Below are positions 36,964-46,013 of a stretch of DNA of 64,000 nucleotides, one piece after another. The stretch lies in contig JADJYV010000007.1 of assembly GCA_016719575.1 (NCBI GenBank), positions 1 to 64,000 on the forward strand. The letters are read 5' to 3'. Source of the stretch: Pseudobdellovibrionaceae bacterium (GTDB lineage: Bacteria > Bdellovibrionota > Bdellovibrionia > Bdellovibrionales > Bdellovibrionaceae). A model generated the notes under the pieces. The model was not told where the DNA came from. It searched no databases and saw only the letters and a list, made by a program, of their open reading frames with translations. The translations under genes and the position numbers were made by a program. Every line of letters starts with the position of its first letter. Within the stretch, counting starts at the first letter, position 1.

Positions 36964-37264
36964 TCGGCCCCTTTCGTTGGTAGTAATTTTTTACAGGCTG
37001 ATTTGCCTCAACGGATCTCATTTTTCTTAAGTTCTCGAAGTAGGCTTTTTCCTTCTTTTTAAACCTGTACCACAAATAAAGTCCTACAAGGGCAAGGAAC
37101 CCGATAGCGCCCAGAACCAAATAGATTGTATTCTGATAAAACCATAATCTGATTTTATCTTCGTTTTTCCAGATCACAGCCCCCACTGCCACCATGCCGA
37201 TCATTCCAAGCTGTGCATTTTGTTGGTAGTCGCTGTAACTTTGTTTATCTTTACTTTCTTTCAT
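36941..37264 (-). CDS. Small membrane protein preceding the coupling ATPase
   Basis: 107 residues with two membrane segments (about 20-32, and 47-66 YLVLGAIGFLALVGLYLWYRF) and a basic C-terminal tail. It overlaps the ATPase gene by 23 bases. The split of membrane anchor and ATPase into two genes is unusual for coupling proteins. Confidence 0.6.
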   Translation of the reverse strand: MKESKDKQSYSDYQQNAQLGMIGMVAVGAVIWKNEDKIRLWFYQNTIYLVLGAIGFLALVGLYLWYRFKKKEKAYFENLRKMRSVEANQPVKNYYQRKGPNERNINR

Positions 37265-37624
37265 TAATTTTTGTCCTTTGTTTCAGTAATTAAGTTCGAT
37301 TTATAAATTGTGATAATTTTTCGTTCTGTATTTTTAAATAAGTATTTTGTTTTCATAATCTGCACCGCCCTTGTTAAAAGTTATTGTTGTTATAATCATT
37401 TTTGATACCTCCTAGTTTTTGTTCGTATTTAAGAACGATGAGTTGATAGTCATTGCTATAAACCTGCATTTTATTTCGTCCTCCTTTACATATAGGAAGA
37501 GCCATAGGGGTATGTGATTTGCCTGGTGACGATTTAAGTAATTGAATTTCTATAATTTTTGTCTTTTTTATAGGGACCCAAAATTTGATCTCAAATTTTG
37601 GGTCAATGTTGTAAGATCCAATCT
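37265..37624. promoter_or_regulatory. Divergent intergenic region between transfer operon and regulator
   Basis: 360 AT-rich bases separating the minus-strand operon from the plus-strand regulator, so both promoters should lie here. TATAAT occurs at 37551-37556 on the plus strand, without a good -35 match. The 30-bp palindrome at 37575 is its main feature. Confidence 0.5.
37575..37604. promoter_or_regulatory. 30-bp perfect palindrome upstream of the regulator
   Basis: Arms GACCCAAAATTTGA and TCAAATTTTGGGTC around TC, with no mismatch, ending 20 bases before the ATG at 37625. It could be the operator of an autoregulated element regulator or a 5'-leader hairpin that hides the ribosome site. 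Confidence 0.75.
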
Positions 37625-39115
37625 ATGGCGGGGTTTGAGGGAAATCACGACAATGATTTAATGAGACTTGAGTCTCAAGATTCAGAAAATGTGAATAGCA
37701 ATTCTGAAGACCAACTTTTGCCTCAGCACGAATTAATGAGCCCATCACAAAGAGGACTTCTCGTATCAAAAGTTCCAAAGTGCCTAAATGATCCAGAGCT
37801 TGAAAAAGCCGTCGAAGACTATAATGCGCTTTCAACAGAGGAAAAGCGTATATTTGATTTAAAAGTCGATAAAATCATTCGTAATTATTATAAAAAGAAG
37901 GGCGAATCGGGACAGCCGGTAAATTTATTTTTTGCTCTGCAATCAAAAAATCCAAACCACTATGATTTTCAAGCATACCTTGCGCAAATTACTAAGAAAC
38001 TTGAAGACGAGGGTTTATGGCTTGAAGAGTCCCGTGAAATACTTGAGTCAGAGGTGTTTTTACCGAGTGAAGAAAAAGATATCGAACTTGATCGAAATTT
38101 AAATCCAAAAAGTCTTACACAAATTTATACAAAGAAAAATGGTGGTACTCCATTAAAACAATTATCTGAAATTAAAGATCATGGACTTGAGTGGAAAGAG
38201 CCAGAAGAGTTTGAAGTTTTAGATTGGCCAAAAGTGAAAGCGCCTATAAGCCATAATTTATTTCGCAGAAACCCTTGGTCCATTGTAGAAAAAATAGCGC
38301 GGCTTATGATTGAGGGTCACTTTTTTAGCGAACACCCTGAGATTGAAAAATTATTTCCTTGTGCTTATTTTTTCTCAAAATCTATTTTTGATCGGAAATT
38401 ATTTATAATAGCGAAATACAAAGCTTTTGAAAACACGCCCTATCAAAAACGTTTTAGAACCTATTCATTTCATCAGTATAAAAAAGACCAAATTCTTTTA
38501 AAATCTATAATAGCTGAAATTTTAAAAACCTGGTTTATAAAAAACAATTCCGTGATTGAATCTGTGAGTGACTATGCGGCAATTAAAAACCTGACTAACT
38601 TTGAAACCACACGGGTGGTAAAATCAATTTGGAAACGATTTTCAGAGGCTTATGAAAGTCTAACTGAAAAACAATTAGAGGCGCTTGAGGCTGTTTATCT
38701 TGATGTGCCGCCAATGACTTATTCCGATGCGGCAGAGATTTTGAAGATTTCAAGGGACTCTTTTCAAGACCGAATCAAGGGAGCTGTTAAAAAATTTAAA
38801 CAAGCCATGCCAGAGTTGCAATTTATTAAAACCAGCGATGAGGTAAAAACACCAAAGACAAAAGAGATCATGTACAATGGGCTATTTAGAAAAAGCCATT
38901 CAGAAAAAGTTCACGCTCTTTTTAGAGTTGATCCTAGAACTAATAAAAAATTGGAACTACCAATCCGCAAGGGGCCACCAAAGTTAAAACCGCAGGTGAA
39001 TCCAACGCTGATTCGAGCCTGGGCTATTGTTGCAACGCCAATTCCTGATTTTACAGAGACGGATTACTTTTTGGGACTTTATCCTGAAGGGTATATTAAT
39101 AGAAAGAAACGATAA
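37625..39115 (+). CDS. Sigma-region-4-like DNA-binding protein of the element
   Basis: 496 residues from ATG 37625; the frame is open to a TTG at 37598. No signal or membrane segment. Near residue 350 there is a region-4-like helix-turn-helix: LTEKQLEALEAVYLDVPPMT then YSDAAEILKISRDSFQDRIK, as in sigma factors that recognise -35 boxes. The rest is acidic/helical and not recognised. Its position facing the transfer operon across a long palindrome suggests the master regulator of the element. Confidence 0.6.
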   Translation: MAGFEGNHDNDLMRLESQDSENVNSNSEDQLLPQHELMSPSQRGLLVSKVPKCLNDPELEKAVEDYNALSTEEKRIFDLKVDKIIRNYYKKKGESGQPVNLFFALQSKNPNHYDFQAYLAQITKKLEDEGLWLEESREILESEVFLPSEEKDIELDRNLNPKSLTQIYTKKNGGTPLKQLSEIKDHGLEWKEPEEFEVLDWPKVKAPISHNLFRRNPWSIVEKIARLMIEGHFFSEHPEIEKLFPCAYFFSKSIFDRKLFIIAKYKAFENTPYQKRFRTYSFHQYKKDQILLKSIIAEILKTWFIKNNSVIESVSDYAAIKNLTNFETTRVVKSIWKRFSEAYESLTEKQLEALEAVYLDVPPMTYSDAAEILKISRDSFQDRIKGAVKKFKQAMPELQFIKTSDEVKTPKTKEIMYNGLFRKSHSEKVHALFRVDPRTNKKLELPIRKGPPKLKPQVNPTLIRAWAIVATPIPDFTETDYFLGLYPEGYINRKKR

Positions 39116-39246
39116 ATGCCGATAGTGAACAACAAAGCAGACTTTTCTTTTCAAGAAATTTGTGATTGCCCAGCAGAGCTGAATATTTCGATTCAGCTCT
39201 AGGCGATTTAACAAGTGTATTAAACGTAAGAATGTGCAAAAAGCTA

Positions 39247-39732
39247 CTAATCTAAAACGCATCTAACAGCAGCTGATCTGAAGTAGCCGCCTATTGTAAT
39301 AACTTCTCCATAATTAAAATCAAAACCTTTTCCAGAAGACCAGGGTGGCAATGAAGTTGAAGAAGACCAAACATGATATTTCCAATCAATATTATTCTTC
39401 AACAAATAGTTCGACCAATCATAAAGATAATATACTTCTGTCCTGTCGGGATTTACAATTTTTTCGCCCCCACATCTTACCCAATTCTTTGTTTTACAAT
39501 AGTTATTATCAACAAATATTGCACCATCAGAAGAGGCTAATTCAATCAGCTCTATAAGTGTCGGTAGATGTGCTGGGCGATTGAAACTATTCTTACAAAA
39601 CTCAATGGCATCATTCTGGTTTTTAAAGAATCTGACCGTGTCGTCAGAATTCTTAGCATAGTCAGTAAGTTCAGCAGCATGTGCACATACATATGAAAAA
39701 ATTAGGGCCATTATCACAAGAATCGACTTCAT
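39247..39732 (-). CDS. Secreted protein with Lcl/FISUMP-like C-terminal domain
   Basis: ATG 39732; signal peptide MKSILVIMALIFSYVCAHA. The mature part has LPTLIELIELAS, then VWSSSTSLPPW, GKGFDFNYGEV and SAAVRCVLD at the end. This is the pattern of the Legionella collagen-like C-terminal/DUF1566 domain, a lectin-like secreted module. 161 residues; four Cys could pair. Confidence 0.6.
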   Translation of the reverse strand: MKSILVIMALIFSYVCAHAAELTDYAKNSDDTVRFFKNQNDAIEFCKNSFNRPAHLPTLIELIELASSDGAIFVDNNYCKTKNWVRCGGEKIVNPDRTEVYYLYDWSNYLLKNNIDWKYHVWSSSTSLPPWSSGKGFDFNYGEVITIGGYFRSAAVRCVLD

Positions 39733-39762
39733 AAGTAAACCTCTCTTTTTATTAAACAACAA

Positions 39763-40159
39763 AGAGTTATAACAGATGAATAAGATGGATCAACAACCAA
39801 ATGCCTGATGACGTGATACTGAATTTCAGCATTGAGCCTTTTGGAGCTTTTTTTAATTGAGATATCAAGAAAGTGAATATTTGCGTCCAAAAACAATAGA
39901 AGTAACCCCAAACCTTGCCAAATCGAATTAAATGAACTTTGGCCAAAATCTTCAAAGAGAGGGATCAAATGTGGAATTAAATTCATTGGGTTTTGGCACA
40001 AGAAGCTCATAAGTTTCCTTGCCTATTTGTTGAGCCGGTCAATTTGACCTCGACCTAATGCCCTACGTATTAGTTCAACGTCAATTCGCCCAATTTCAAT
40101 GGCTGCACGAAAATTGCTGCTAGTTTTTACAACAGTACTAAAACAATTTTAAAGGATAT
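39763..40159. other. Intergenic DNA left of the IS
   Basis: About 400 bases. The right part, up to the target duplication AAGGATAT at 40152-40159, was originally continuous with the secreted-protein gene now at 41851 and should contain its native promoter. No convincing gene. Confidence 0.5.
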
Positions 40160-41839
40160 GATATCGTTCCAAATGTGTTGGGATTTTAAAATCTAGTTTT
40201 CAACCGTCACTCCCAAAAATGTCAATTTAATATTCGCATTGGTTCCCATCTTTTCTTGCCAGTGCGTTTCCCAGAAGTGTTTTGTAGAACTGAGTTGAAG
40301 TAGTATCAATCGAGTCATTTTCTCTGCGCCTTGATCCGACCACTTGTATCCCATTCTTTTGATTCGTCGTTTTATTTCTCGCATCATTCGCTCAACCAGT
40401 GAAGTGACTTTGGGATTTGAAATGCCAGTTTTTAACCAGTTATCGATATAAGTAAAAAGCTGAGCCTTTGCATTTTCGACAAACCCCTTTGCCTTCGAGT
40501 AGCCAAGGGCGTGAAGTTCGTTGATAAAAGCATCGATAGCTTCTTTCATAGACTTGAGTTTAATTTCAATTTTAATTTTATCTTCAAGTGATTTCAACGG
40601 ATCGACATCGACTTCAGGCAAATCAAGATAAAGTAGTTCATTAAGTTCTTCAGAGATTTTTATTGCTTCGTCTTTTGGACAATGTCTTTGTATCGCAAAA
40701 GCGGGGTCAGTTCGTGGGTCATATGAAATAGACATCTCTGGTGGCTCTCAGCCAGCTTCTTTAACTGGCGAACGATTTCTTCTTCGCCGTCAGTAATCAA
40801 GGTGCCAGCGATGGGTTTAAACTTTATCTTATCTGATGGGTGATTTTTGCTTTTAATCAGTTTTCCAATATCTTTCCATGAAGCTCTTGTCCATGCACCA
40901 AACGGAATGACTTCGCCATTTTTGTTATATCCAATCAATACTTTGATGCTGCCTTTGTTGGTGTCAAACTCGTTGTCTTTAGATCGCTTAAAACCAGTGC
41001 CATCAGCTATTAAAAAATCGACGCGCTTTTTCTGATTAATATTCACAGCATCTGTATGCCAGAACCAGCGGTGAAGTGTAGAATGAGCTGTTTCAAATCC
41101 GGCCTCTTTATTTATAACTGTTGCTGACCGCCTAAAACTTTGATCAGTTACTGTTTCCAAGGCGAATTTTTCAAATTCACGGGATTTCCGTGAGTATTTA
41201 TCAAGGTCAAATAGCTGAGCCATCGGGTTAAAGGTTTTCTTGCACGAGATACACAATAGTCGTGTCAGCGCCAGGTTCACTTCGCCAATGGACGTCTTAA
41301 GTTTGCGATCCGATTTAGAATGTAAATGATGTTTGTCTTTTCCACAGTGCGGACATTCAACACCCGATTTTATCAATAGCGATTCAATCAATATGACAAG
41401 TGCCTTTACGAATCCGGGAACCCCTTCAGTATCAAACAAATTCTTAACAGCTACGATCAACTGAGAAAACGAAAAGTCTTTCAAAGAAATTTCTGAACCA
41501 AATAACATCGATATTTTATTTGAAATAACAGTGTGAGTTCCAGACATAAAAAAGGCCTCCTTGCCATACATCCAACTCAATGGATTAATAAAACAAAGAA
41601 GCCGTAACGCAGCTTTGATTACAAAAAATTTTGTTCGAAAAATCAAAAAAAATCGCACTGTCTAATATTTTGACGGTGACTGTCAGCGGCTCAATCTGAG
41701 ATCGTTTAGACACCCATTTGCCTTCTATTCAAATTTAAACCGATTCCATTCTGGAATGAAACCTGCTCAGAATTAAACCTGTAAAGATCGTTTCAGTTGA
41801 ATAAAGGGAAATTAATCCCACAACATTTGGAACGATATC
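40160..41839 (-). mobile_element. Insertion sequence, 1,680 bp with 26-bp inverted ends and 8-bp target duplication
   Basis: Left end GATATCGTTCCAAATGT...GGGATT (40160-40185) matches the reverse complement of the right end (41814-41839) at all but two bases. The target duplication AAGGATAT is present at 40152-40159 and 41840-41847. One transposase gene on the minus strand fills it. The family is not certain; 8-bp duplications occur in ISL3 and IS256 types, and the protein has mutator-like features. Confidence 0.9.
40193..41547 (-). pseudogene. DDE transposase of the IS, one frameshift
   Basis: ATG 41547 with GGAGG upstream. N-terminal zinc finger (VECPHCGKDKHHLH ... CISCKK); DDE-type strands IADGTGFK (first Asp) and LITDGEEEI (second Asp), then HQRCLFHMTHEL, the C..H pattern of mutator-like enzymes. 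The frame breaks at CCAAAAG near 40690; adding one A joins it to KISEELNELLYLDLPEVD and the C-terminal domain (RRIKRMGYKWSDQGAEKM), which is like UPF0236/Mutator-type transposases. Either a disabled IS or a homopolymer error. Confidence 0.75.
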
Positions 41840-41850
41840 AAGGATATTAT

Positions 41851-42453
41851 ATGAGAAAATTAACTACAAAAGTTGTCAGCATGTTGATTTTATTGACAGC
41901 AACTCTAAATGCTCAGCAGTTAAGTGCTGATAAAGGAAATTTAAAAATTAATGAAATAGTTAAAAACTCCGACGGTACGGTTCACATTAAAAATCCTAGA
42001 GCCGCTCTTTTGGGACAGATGCTTCCCTTCGAGAGTAAAGTTCGTCATTTTACACTTCGAGACGAGTTGAGATATACCATGGGTATTGGAATACGCGAAG
42101 TAAATACCTCCTCTTCAATGCAAGGGTTCGTAGGGGGTGACGTCACTTTAACATCTTACCAGGCCTACGAAGCCGTATGTAAATACTTTAGCTACGAAGA
42201 ATCTATTGGTGGTGACACAGAGAGATCTGGAATCGCAAATCGATTTTATACCGCTGGAAGCAAATATTCCAACGATACGGAAGGTTGGAAGCCTAGCACC
42301 TCTCATGTTGTACAGCTTTTTGGTACTGGAAAAGTAGCTAAACTTCTTCAAATTAATAATGAGCAAATTCGTGTTTGTGCCGATACAAATATTAGTCCAC
42401 ACTGTGGTACATTCGAGGGTTTTGAAGTTGTGTCAGAGGTTTGGTGTAAATAA
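41851..42453 (+). CDS. Secreted protein disrupted upstream by the IS
   Basis: ATG 41851; signal peptide MRKLTTKVVSMLILLTATLNA. 200 residues, no family recognised; four Cys toward the C-terminus (AVCKYF, RVCADT, HCGTF, WCK). The IS inserted only 11 bases before the ATG. The target duplication AAGGATAT itself is the ribosome site, so translation signals are intact but the native promoter is cut off. Confidence 0.65.
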   Translation: MRKLTTKVVSMLILLTATLNAQQLSADKGNLKINEIVKNSDGTVHIKNPRAALLGQMLPFESKVRHFTLRDELRYTMGIGIREVNTSSSMQGFVGGDVTLTSYQAYEAVCKYFSYEESIGGDTERSGIANRFYTAGSKYSNDTEGWKPSTSHVVQLFGTGKVAKLLQINNEQIRVCADTNISPHCGTFEGFEVVSEVWCK

Positions 42454-42485
42454 ACCTCTTCTTTACAAATTGTCCGAAGTTTAAA

Positions 42486-42516
42486 AACGCTCGTATAAAC
42501 GAGCGTTAATTTTTCT
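42486..42516 (+). terminator. Rho-independent terminator
   Basis: AACGCTCGT / ACGAGCGTT nine-base stem, 4-base loop, then AATTTTT. Confidence 0.85.
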
Positions 42517-42539
42517 AGAATTTCGAGTAAGGTTTGGCC

Positions 42540-42800
42540 CTAGCTACCACGGATAATCTTCGAAGATATAGGAATGCCAATATCAATCGGCCGTTTTTTT
42601 AGATTGCGGAGCCTTTCCTTAATAGCTGTTGGGCTCACCGCAAAATAATCAGCCAGTCTTTCAATTTTCCAGTGCTCGATCCATCGAAGTCTTGCCAGTT
42701 CCTTTAGATCGAGGTATTCACGTTCCCAAGAGAGCTTGTAAGCAATTGAAACTACAGGCCCGCTTAGTTCTTGTAGCTTGGCGCAGCCTCCACCAATCAC
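42540..42800 (-). CDS. Small helix-turn-helix protein, homologue of the one at 5053
   Basis: 86 residues. YLDLKELARLRWIEHWKIER then LADYF...AIKERLRNLKKRP forms the helix-turn-helix and lines up with the protein at 5053-5334 over about 45 residues. Start is GTG at 42800, inside the 48-bp repeat. The other copy of the repeat (48734) has only a short frame in the same place. Role unknown. Confidence 0.55.
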   Translation of the reverse strand: MIGGGCAKLQELSGPVVSIAYKLSWEREYLDLKELARLRWIEHWKIERLADYFAVSPTAIKERLRNLKKRPIDIGIPISSKIIRGS

Positions 42801-42838
42801 AATTCGGTATCCGGGATACGGTTAACGGTATCCTGGAT
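42791..42838. repeat. 48-bp direct repeat, left copy
   Basis: Begins CACCAATCACAATTC and continues with GTATCCGGGATAC, GGTTAACG and GTATCCTGGAT. It is identical to the copy at 48734-48781 except one base. The GTATCC-N-GGATAC dyads suggest protein binding. It lies 10 bases before the start codon of a lipoprotein gene. Confidence 0.9.
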
Positions 42839-42847
42839 GGGGAAAAT

Positions 42848-44775
42848 ATGAAATTAATTGGAACACTGATTTTGACGATGTCTGTAATGGCTTGTTCGCC
42901 AAACAACTCATCGACAAACCCCGCCAAAAAAGTAACGCAACCTGAAACAACACCGTTGCCAACAACCACTAAAGGTTCAGACGTTTTAACGACCTCACCG
43001 AACTCTTCTTCGTCTACCAAGACGGCTGACAAAGTAACTCCGCTCGTTGTAATGCAAACGCCTTCATCGCCAATATCTGTGGCTAATATACCGACGGTAT
43101 CAGCGAGTTTTCAAACTTGCCAAGCCTCGATTGCTGTCAAGACCAACACTAACAATCCGTTAGAGGCGATGAGTTTAGAAAGCGCTGCCTTGGATTGGCT
43201 GAAGAGCTTAGGCTACGTCCGCGGGGGGAACACCTCAGAAATTGAATTGGAACTTCATCACGATGAGGAAGATGGATCTGGGTGTTCGGCAATTGAGGTG
43301 AATCGACGGTGCCATGTGACTGCAAAAATCTCTTCAGATAAAAAAGAACCGAATTTTCTTACAGGTAGTGCAGAAAATGTCTTAAGAAGGGTGAGCTCGC
43401 CTGGGAAAGTGACGTCGCCGTATGCCAAGAAGCTTTTTCGAAAGTGGCGCTCAAGGCCTGTGGAGGACCTACACCCAATTATGAAGAGCCCATATTAAAA
43501 AAAGATTATACCATTCAAGAACTCGGTAATTTTTTTGACAATGAGCGCGTGAGATCAGCTGATTATAAAGTAAAGAAAATCGAAATCTTGCAGAAGTGTG
43601 ACCACTTGTGCGCTAAATTATTTGTTGAGCAGTTGACTGAAATTAGACTTCATTTCACGGATACGTTACTAGGAAATCCCATTATAAGTTTCAACTTAGA
43701 AAACTCTGGCATTGTCGACATCATCGAAGAATTCAGCCGCCGCAATCAAAAATGTTTGCAGAATTTTTCAAGGAATGGTCGCTGGACAGCCATAAGCGCC
43801 ATTCCCTTGACTCCTGAATATGATGCTTTTTATGTTGGATTAAAATTCTCTTCCTGCCCCAATGAAACATTAAATTTACTGATAACGAATGATGGAAAAA
43901 ACGTGAAGGCTTCTACATGGCTGCATCCCGTTGAAATTGAACGAGAATTAGGGGAATGGAACCCTAGAAGATATTCCTATGTGATTCGCAAAATTGTAGC
44001 ACCAGGAAAGTTCCGTTTTCGGTTCTCGCATTTTGATATTGGAAAACGTGGGCTGATTGAGTCTTATACGCCAGTATTTACGTCCCCTCGTTTCTCTGAT
44101 CTTAATGGTTCCACACTCGTTCGCGGCTCGGATTCGTACAGCGATTGGGTTGGAGTTCGTTGGACTGGAACTGACATTGTTTTTGATGGCTTTTACAATA
44201 CCTCGTCAGGAGAATCGTTCACGTTACCTGAACTTCTCGGTAAGCCACTCAAAGCGGGGTTGGAACTATATACATACTTTGCAGACGACTCATTGATCTT
44301 GCTTGAGGATGGGAATCAACTCACATCCTTTAAGTTCAGCGAACTGAGTAAAAATAATTCATCAAAGACTGCAAAATGGAGTTTTGATGCAAGTATTTTG
44401 GCAAATATGAACCAAACATTTAATATTGTGAACATGTTAGACGCCAATCTCTTTATTGGAATCCGAAAAAATAAACAATTTCCAGCTCCTGCCTATGCAG
44501 GGGAGGTGCTGCCGACTCCTCAAGAACTCGTGATCTTCAGTCTTGATAACGGTGGTGCGGTCAAGCTTAAGCTCTTGACGCAATTGAACAAATTTTCCGA
44601 CGGCACGTTCATTTTTTACAACCGCGGCCTTAGCTATAAGGAAGGTAAATTTCGTTTTGAAACAATGCTTTTAGATAGCATCTGGAATTCGAAAAGGACA
44701 ATTTACAAAACTTTTGAGATTGATGTTAGCACATTGGAAGTCCGTCAATTGGAAGTCCGTGTAGTTGAATATTGA
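42848..44775 (+). pseudogene. Large lipoprotein, one frameshift (or two overlapping genes)
   Basis: ATG 42848; lipobox LTMSVMAC; a Ser/Thr/Pro-rich linker; then a domain with CQASIAVKTNTNN and GSGCSAIEVNRRCHVTAKIS. This frame stops at 43498. A second frame, open from at least 43381, gives LKKGELAWESDVAVCQEAFS, KVALKACGGPT and then 430 residues to 44775, beta-rich without a known domain. The protein-like sequence of frame two upstream of its first GTG (43444) argues for one gene of about 640 residues broken near 43380. Envelope-anchored, function unknown. Confidence 0.6.
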
Positions 44776-45103
44776 CTCTTCATTGTGAATTAAAATTCCT
44801 ACCGAAAGCTACATTACCGAAGTGAAGGTTACAAAAAAGCGTCTTATGACAGGATTTTACAATTACAGATGCCTAGAAGTGGAAGGAAAAGCGGTTTCCG
44901 TTCGCTAGGATAGGAAATTAGTTTTTTGTAAGCAGCATTAGTTCCAGAATTTCAATTGTTGTTTTACTTAGTTTTGGTCCAAATGGTGGCCCTTGGTGTT
45001 CTAAGACGGAAAAATTTGCAAATATCACAATAGCGCCGAATTCCCTAGCAGCCATTCCATGGCAAAATCCAATAAATACAAAGCGATATTGCCTTGAGTT
45101 ATA
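44776..45103. other. Intergenic region with a possible gene remnant
   Basis: On the minus strand a frame is open from 45133 to a TAA at 44918 (about 71 residues, including FCHGMAAREFGAIVIFANF). It reads like real protein but has no start codon except an internal ATG. Possibly a 5'-truncated relic. Nothing else seen. Confidence 0.3.
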
Positions 45104-45151
45104 GCGATGTAAAATAGACTTTACATCGCTTCATGTATAGTCTATTTTACA
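45104..45151. promoter_or_regulatory. Composite operator of the XRE regulator
   Basis: Two overlapping dyads: GCGATGTAAA / TTTACATCGC (45104-45113, 45120-45129, 6-base spacer) and TGTAAAATAGACT / AGTCTATTTTACA (45108-45120, 45139-45151). Both are perfect. They end 19 bases before the regulator's ATG, so autoregulation is very likely. Confidence 0.8.
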
Positions 45152-45170
45152 TTCATTGCTTGGAGAATAC

Positions 45171-45395
45171 ATGCCCAGAATTGAAGGTAAGTTAAATATC
45201 GAGAACACGATTCAGGAGCTGCGAGCCGCAGAAGGAATCACCCAACAGCAACTGGCTGACGAACTTGAAGTTACAAGAGCAACAGTCGTCGCCTTAGAGC
45301 GTGGCAGCTACAATCCTTCTTTAGAGTTGGCGTTTCGCATCGCTCGATATTTTGATGTTGGTCTTGAAACAATCTTTAAAGTTAAGGGGAATTAA
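45171..45395 (+). CDS. XRE-family transcriptional regulator
   Basis: 74 residues, a single Cro/CI helix-turn-helix: NTIQELRAAEGITQQQLADE then LEVTRATVVALERGSYNPS. Start ATG 45171 (GGAGAATAC upstream) rather than the longer frame from 45156. The downstream membrane protein starts 1 base after its stop, the common layout of compact regulator/membrane-protein pairs. Confidence 0.88.
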   Translation: MPRIEGKLNIENTIQELRAAEGITQQQLADELEVTRATVVALERGSYNPSLELAFRIARYFDVGLETIFKVKGN

Positions 45396-45396
45396 A

Positions 45397-45993
45397 ATGA
45401 ATAGGGTAAATCGGTGGCTTCAAAATTATCTAGTGTTCAGTCTTCCATTTGTAGTTGTCTGCGCAAGCTGGGGGAGCATTCAGAGTGATAGGGAGATTCT
45501 AGTAAGTGGTTCTTTTTTGGCGAAAGCGGCATGGGAAGTTTTGTCTTGGAACTTAATGATTTGGTTTCTCTTACTTATCGTCTTTTTGATTCTAATGGTT
45601 TTTGTTCCCTCAACTCGGGAAATGGTAACTCGAAGAATTGCAAATATCAAAGAACGTGACGAACGAGAAATCTATATTACCGGTCAAGCGTCCAGAGTGG
45701 CGTTTACATCAACCCTAAGTATTTTAATTTTTCTTTTCTTTATTTCTATATTCACTTTCAATGTATCCAAAATACCACCGGAAGAGGTGGTCAATAATCG
45801 AGCGAAGTCATTGAGTATTGGTTTTAATTTTAAACTTACAGACGATCCAAAAATTGAGAAAGATCAGGCCGGTCAAGTGCTGCTGGAATCAAAGAATATA
45901 CCCCTCAGTAAATCTGCGATCCTGCTTCTGCTGATAGTCTGGCAAATTTCTATGTTCGGATTTTCTGCAAGAAGAATTGCAAAAGAAGAATAA
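45397..45993 (+). CDS. Membrane protein paired with the XRE regulator
   Basis: 198 residues with four predicted membrane segments (about 8-26, 46-70, 103-125 and 173-192). KERDEREIYITGQASRVAF is a conserved-looking cytoplasmic loop, as in DUF2178-like partners of XRE regulators. ATG 45397, GGGGA upstream. It may sense an envelope signal, but this is inference. Confidence 0.65.
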   Translation: MNRVNRWLQNYLVFSLPFVVVCASWGSIQSDREILVSGSFLAKAAWEVLSWNLMIWFLLLIVFLILMVFVPSTREMVTRRIANIKERDEREIYITGQASRVAFTSTLSILIFLFFISIFTFNVSKIPPEEVVNNRAKSLSIGFNFKLTDDPKIEKDQAGQVLLESKNIPLSKSAILLLLIVWQISMFGFSARRIAKEE

Positions 45994-46013
45994 TAAAAAA
46001 CAAAGGAGCGAAT

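Noticed and set aside
39729..40010. 93-residue minus-strand ORF
   Set aside because: It overlaps the signal-peptide gene start, has no ribosome site and no domain.
40680..40700. Programmed -1 frameshifting in the IS transposase
   Set aside because: CCAAAAG does not allow good tandem re-pairing, and one-base indels in A runs are frequent in this window.
42791..42838. Xer dif site or integron attC
   Set aside because: The dyads do not fit the 11-6-11 dif layout, and GTTAACG does not match the attC core GTTRRRY. Kept only as an unexplained direct repeat.
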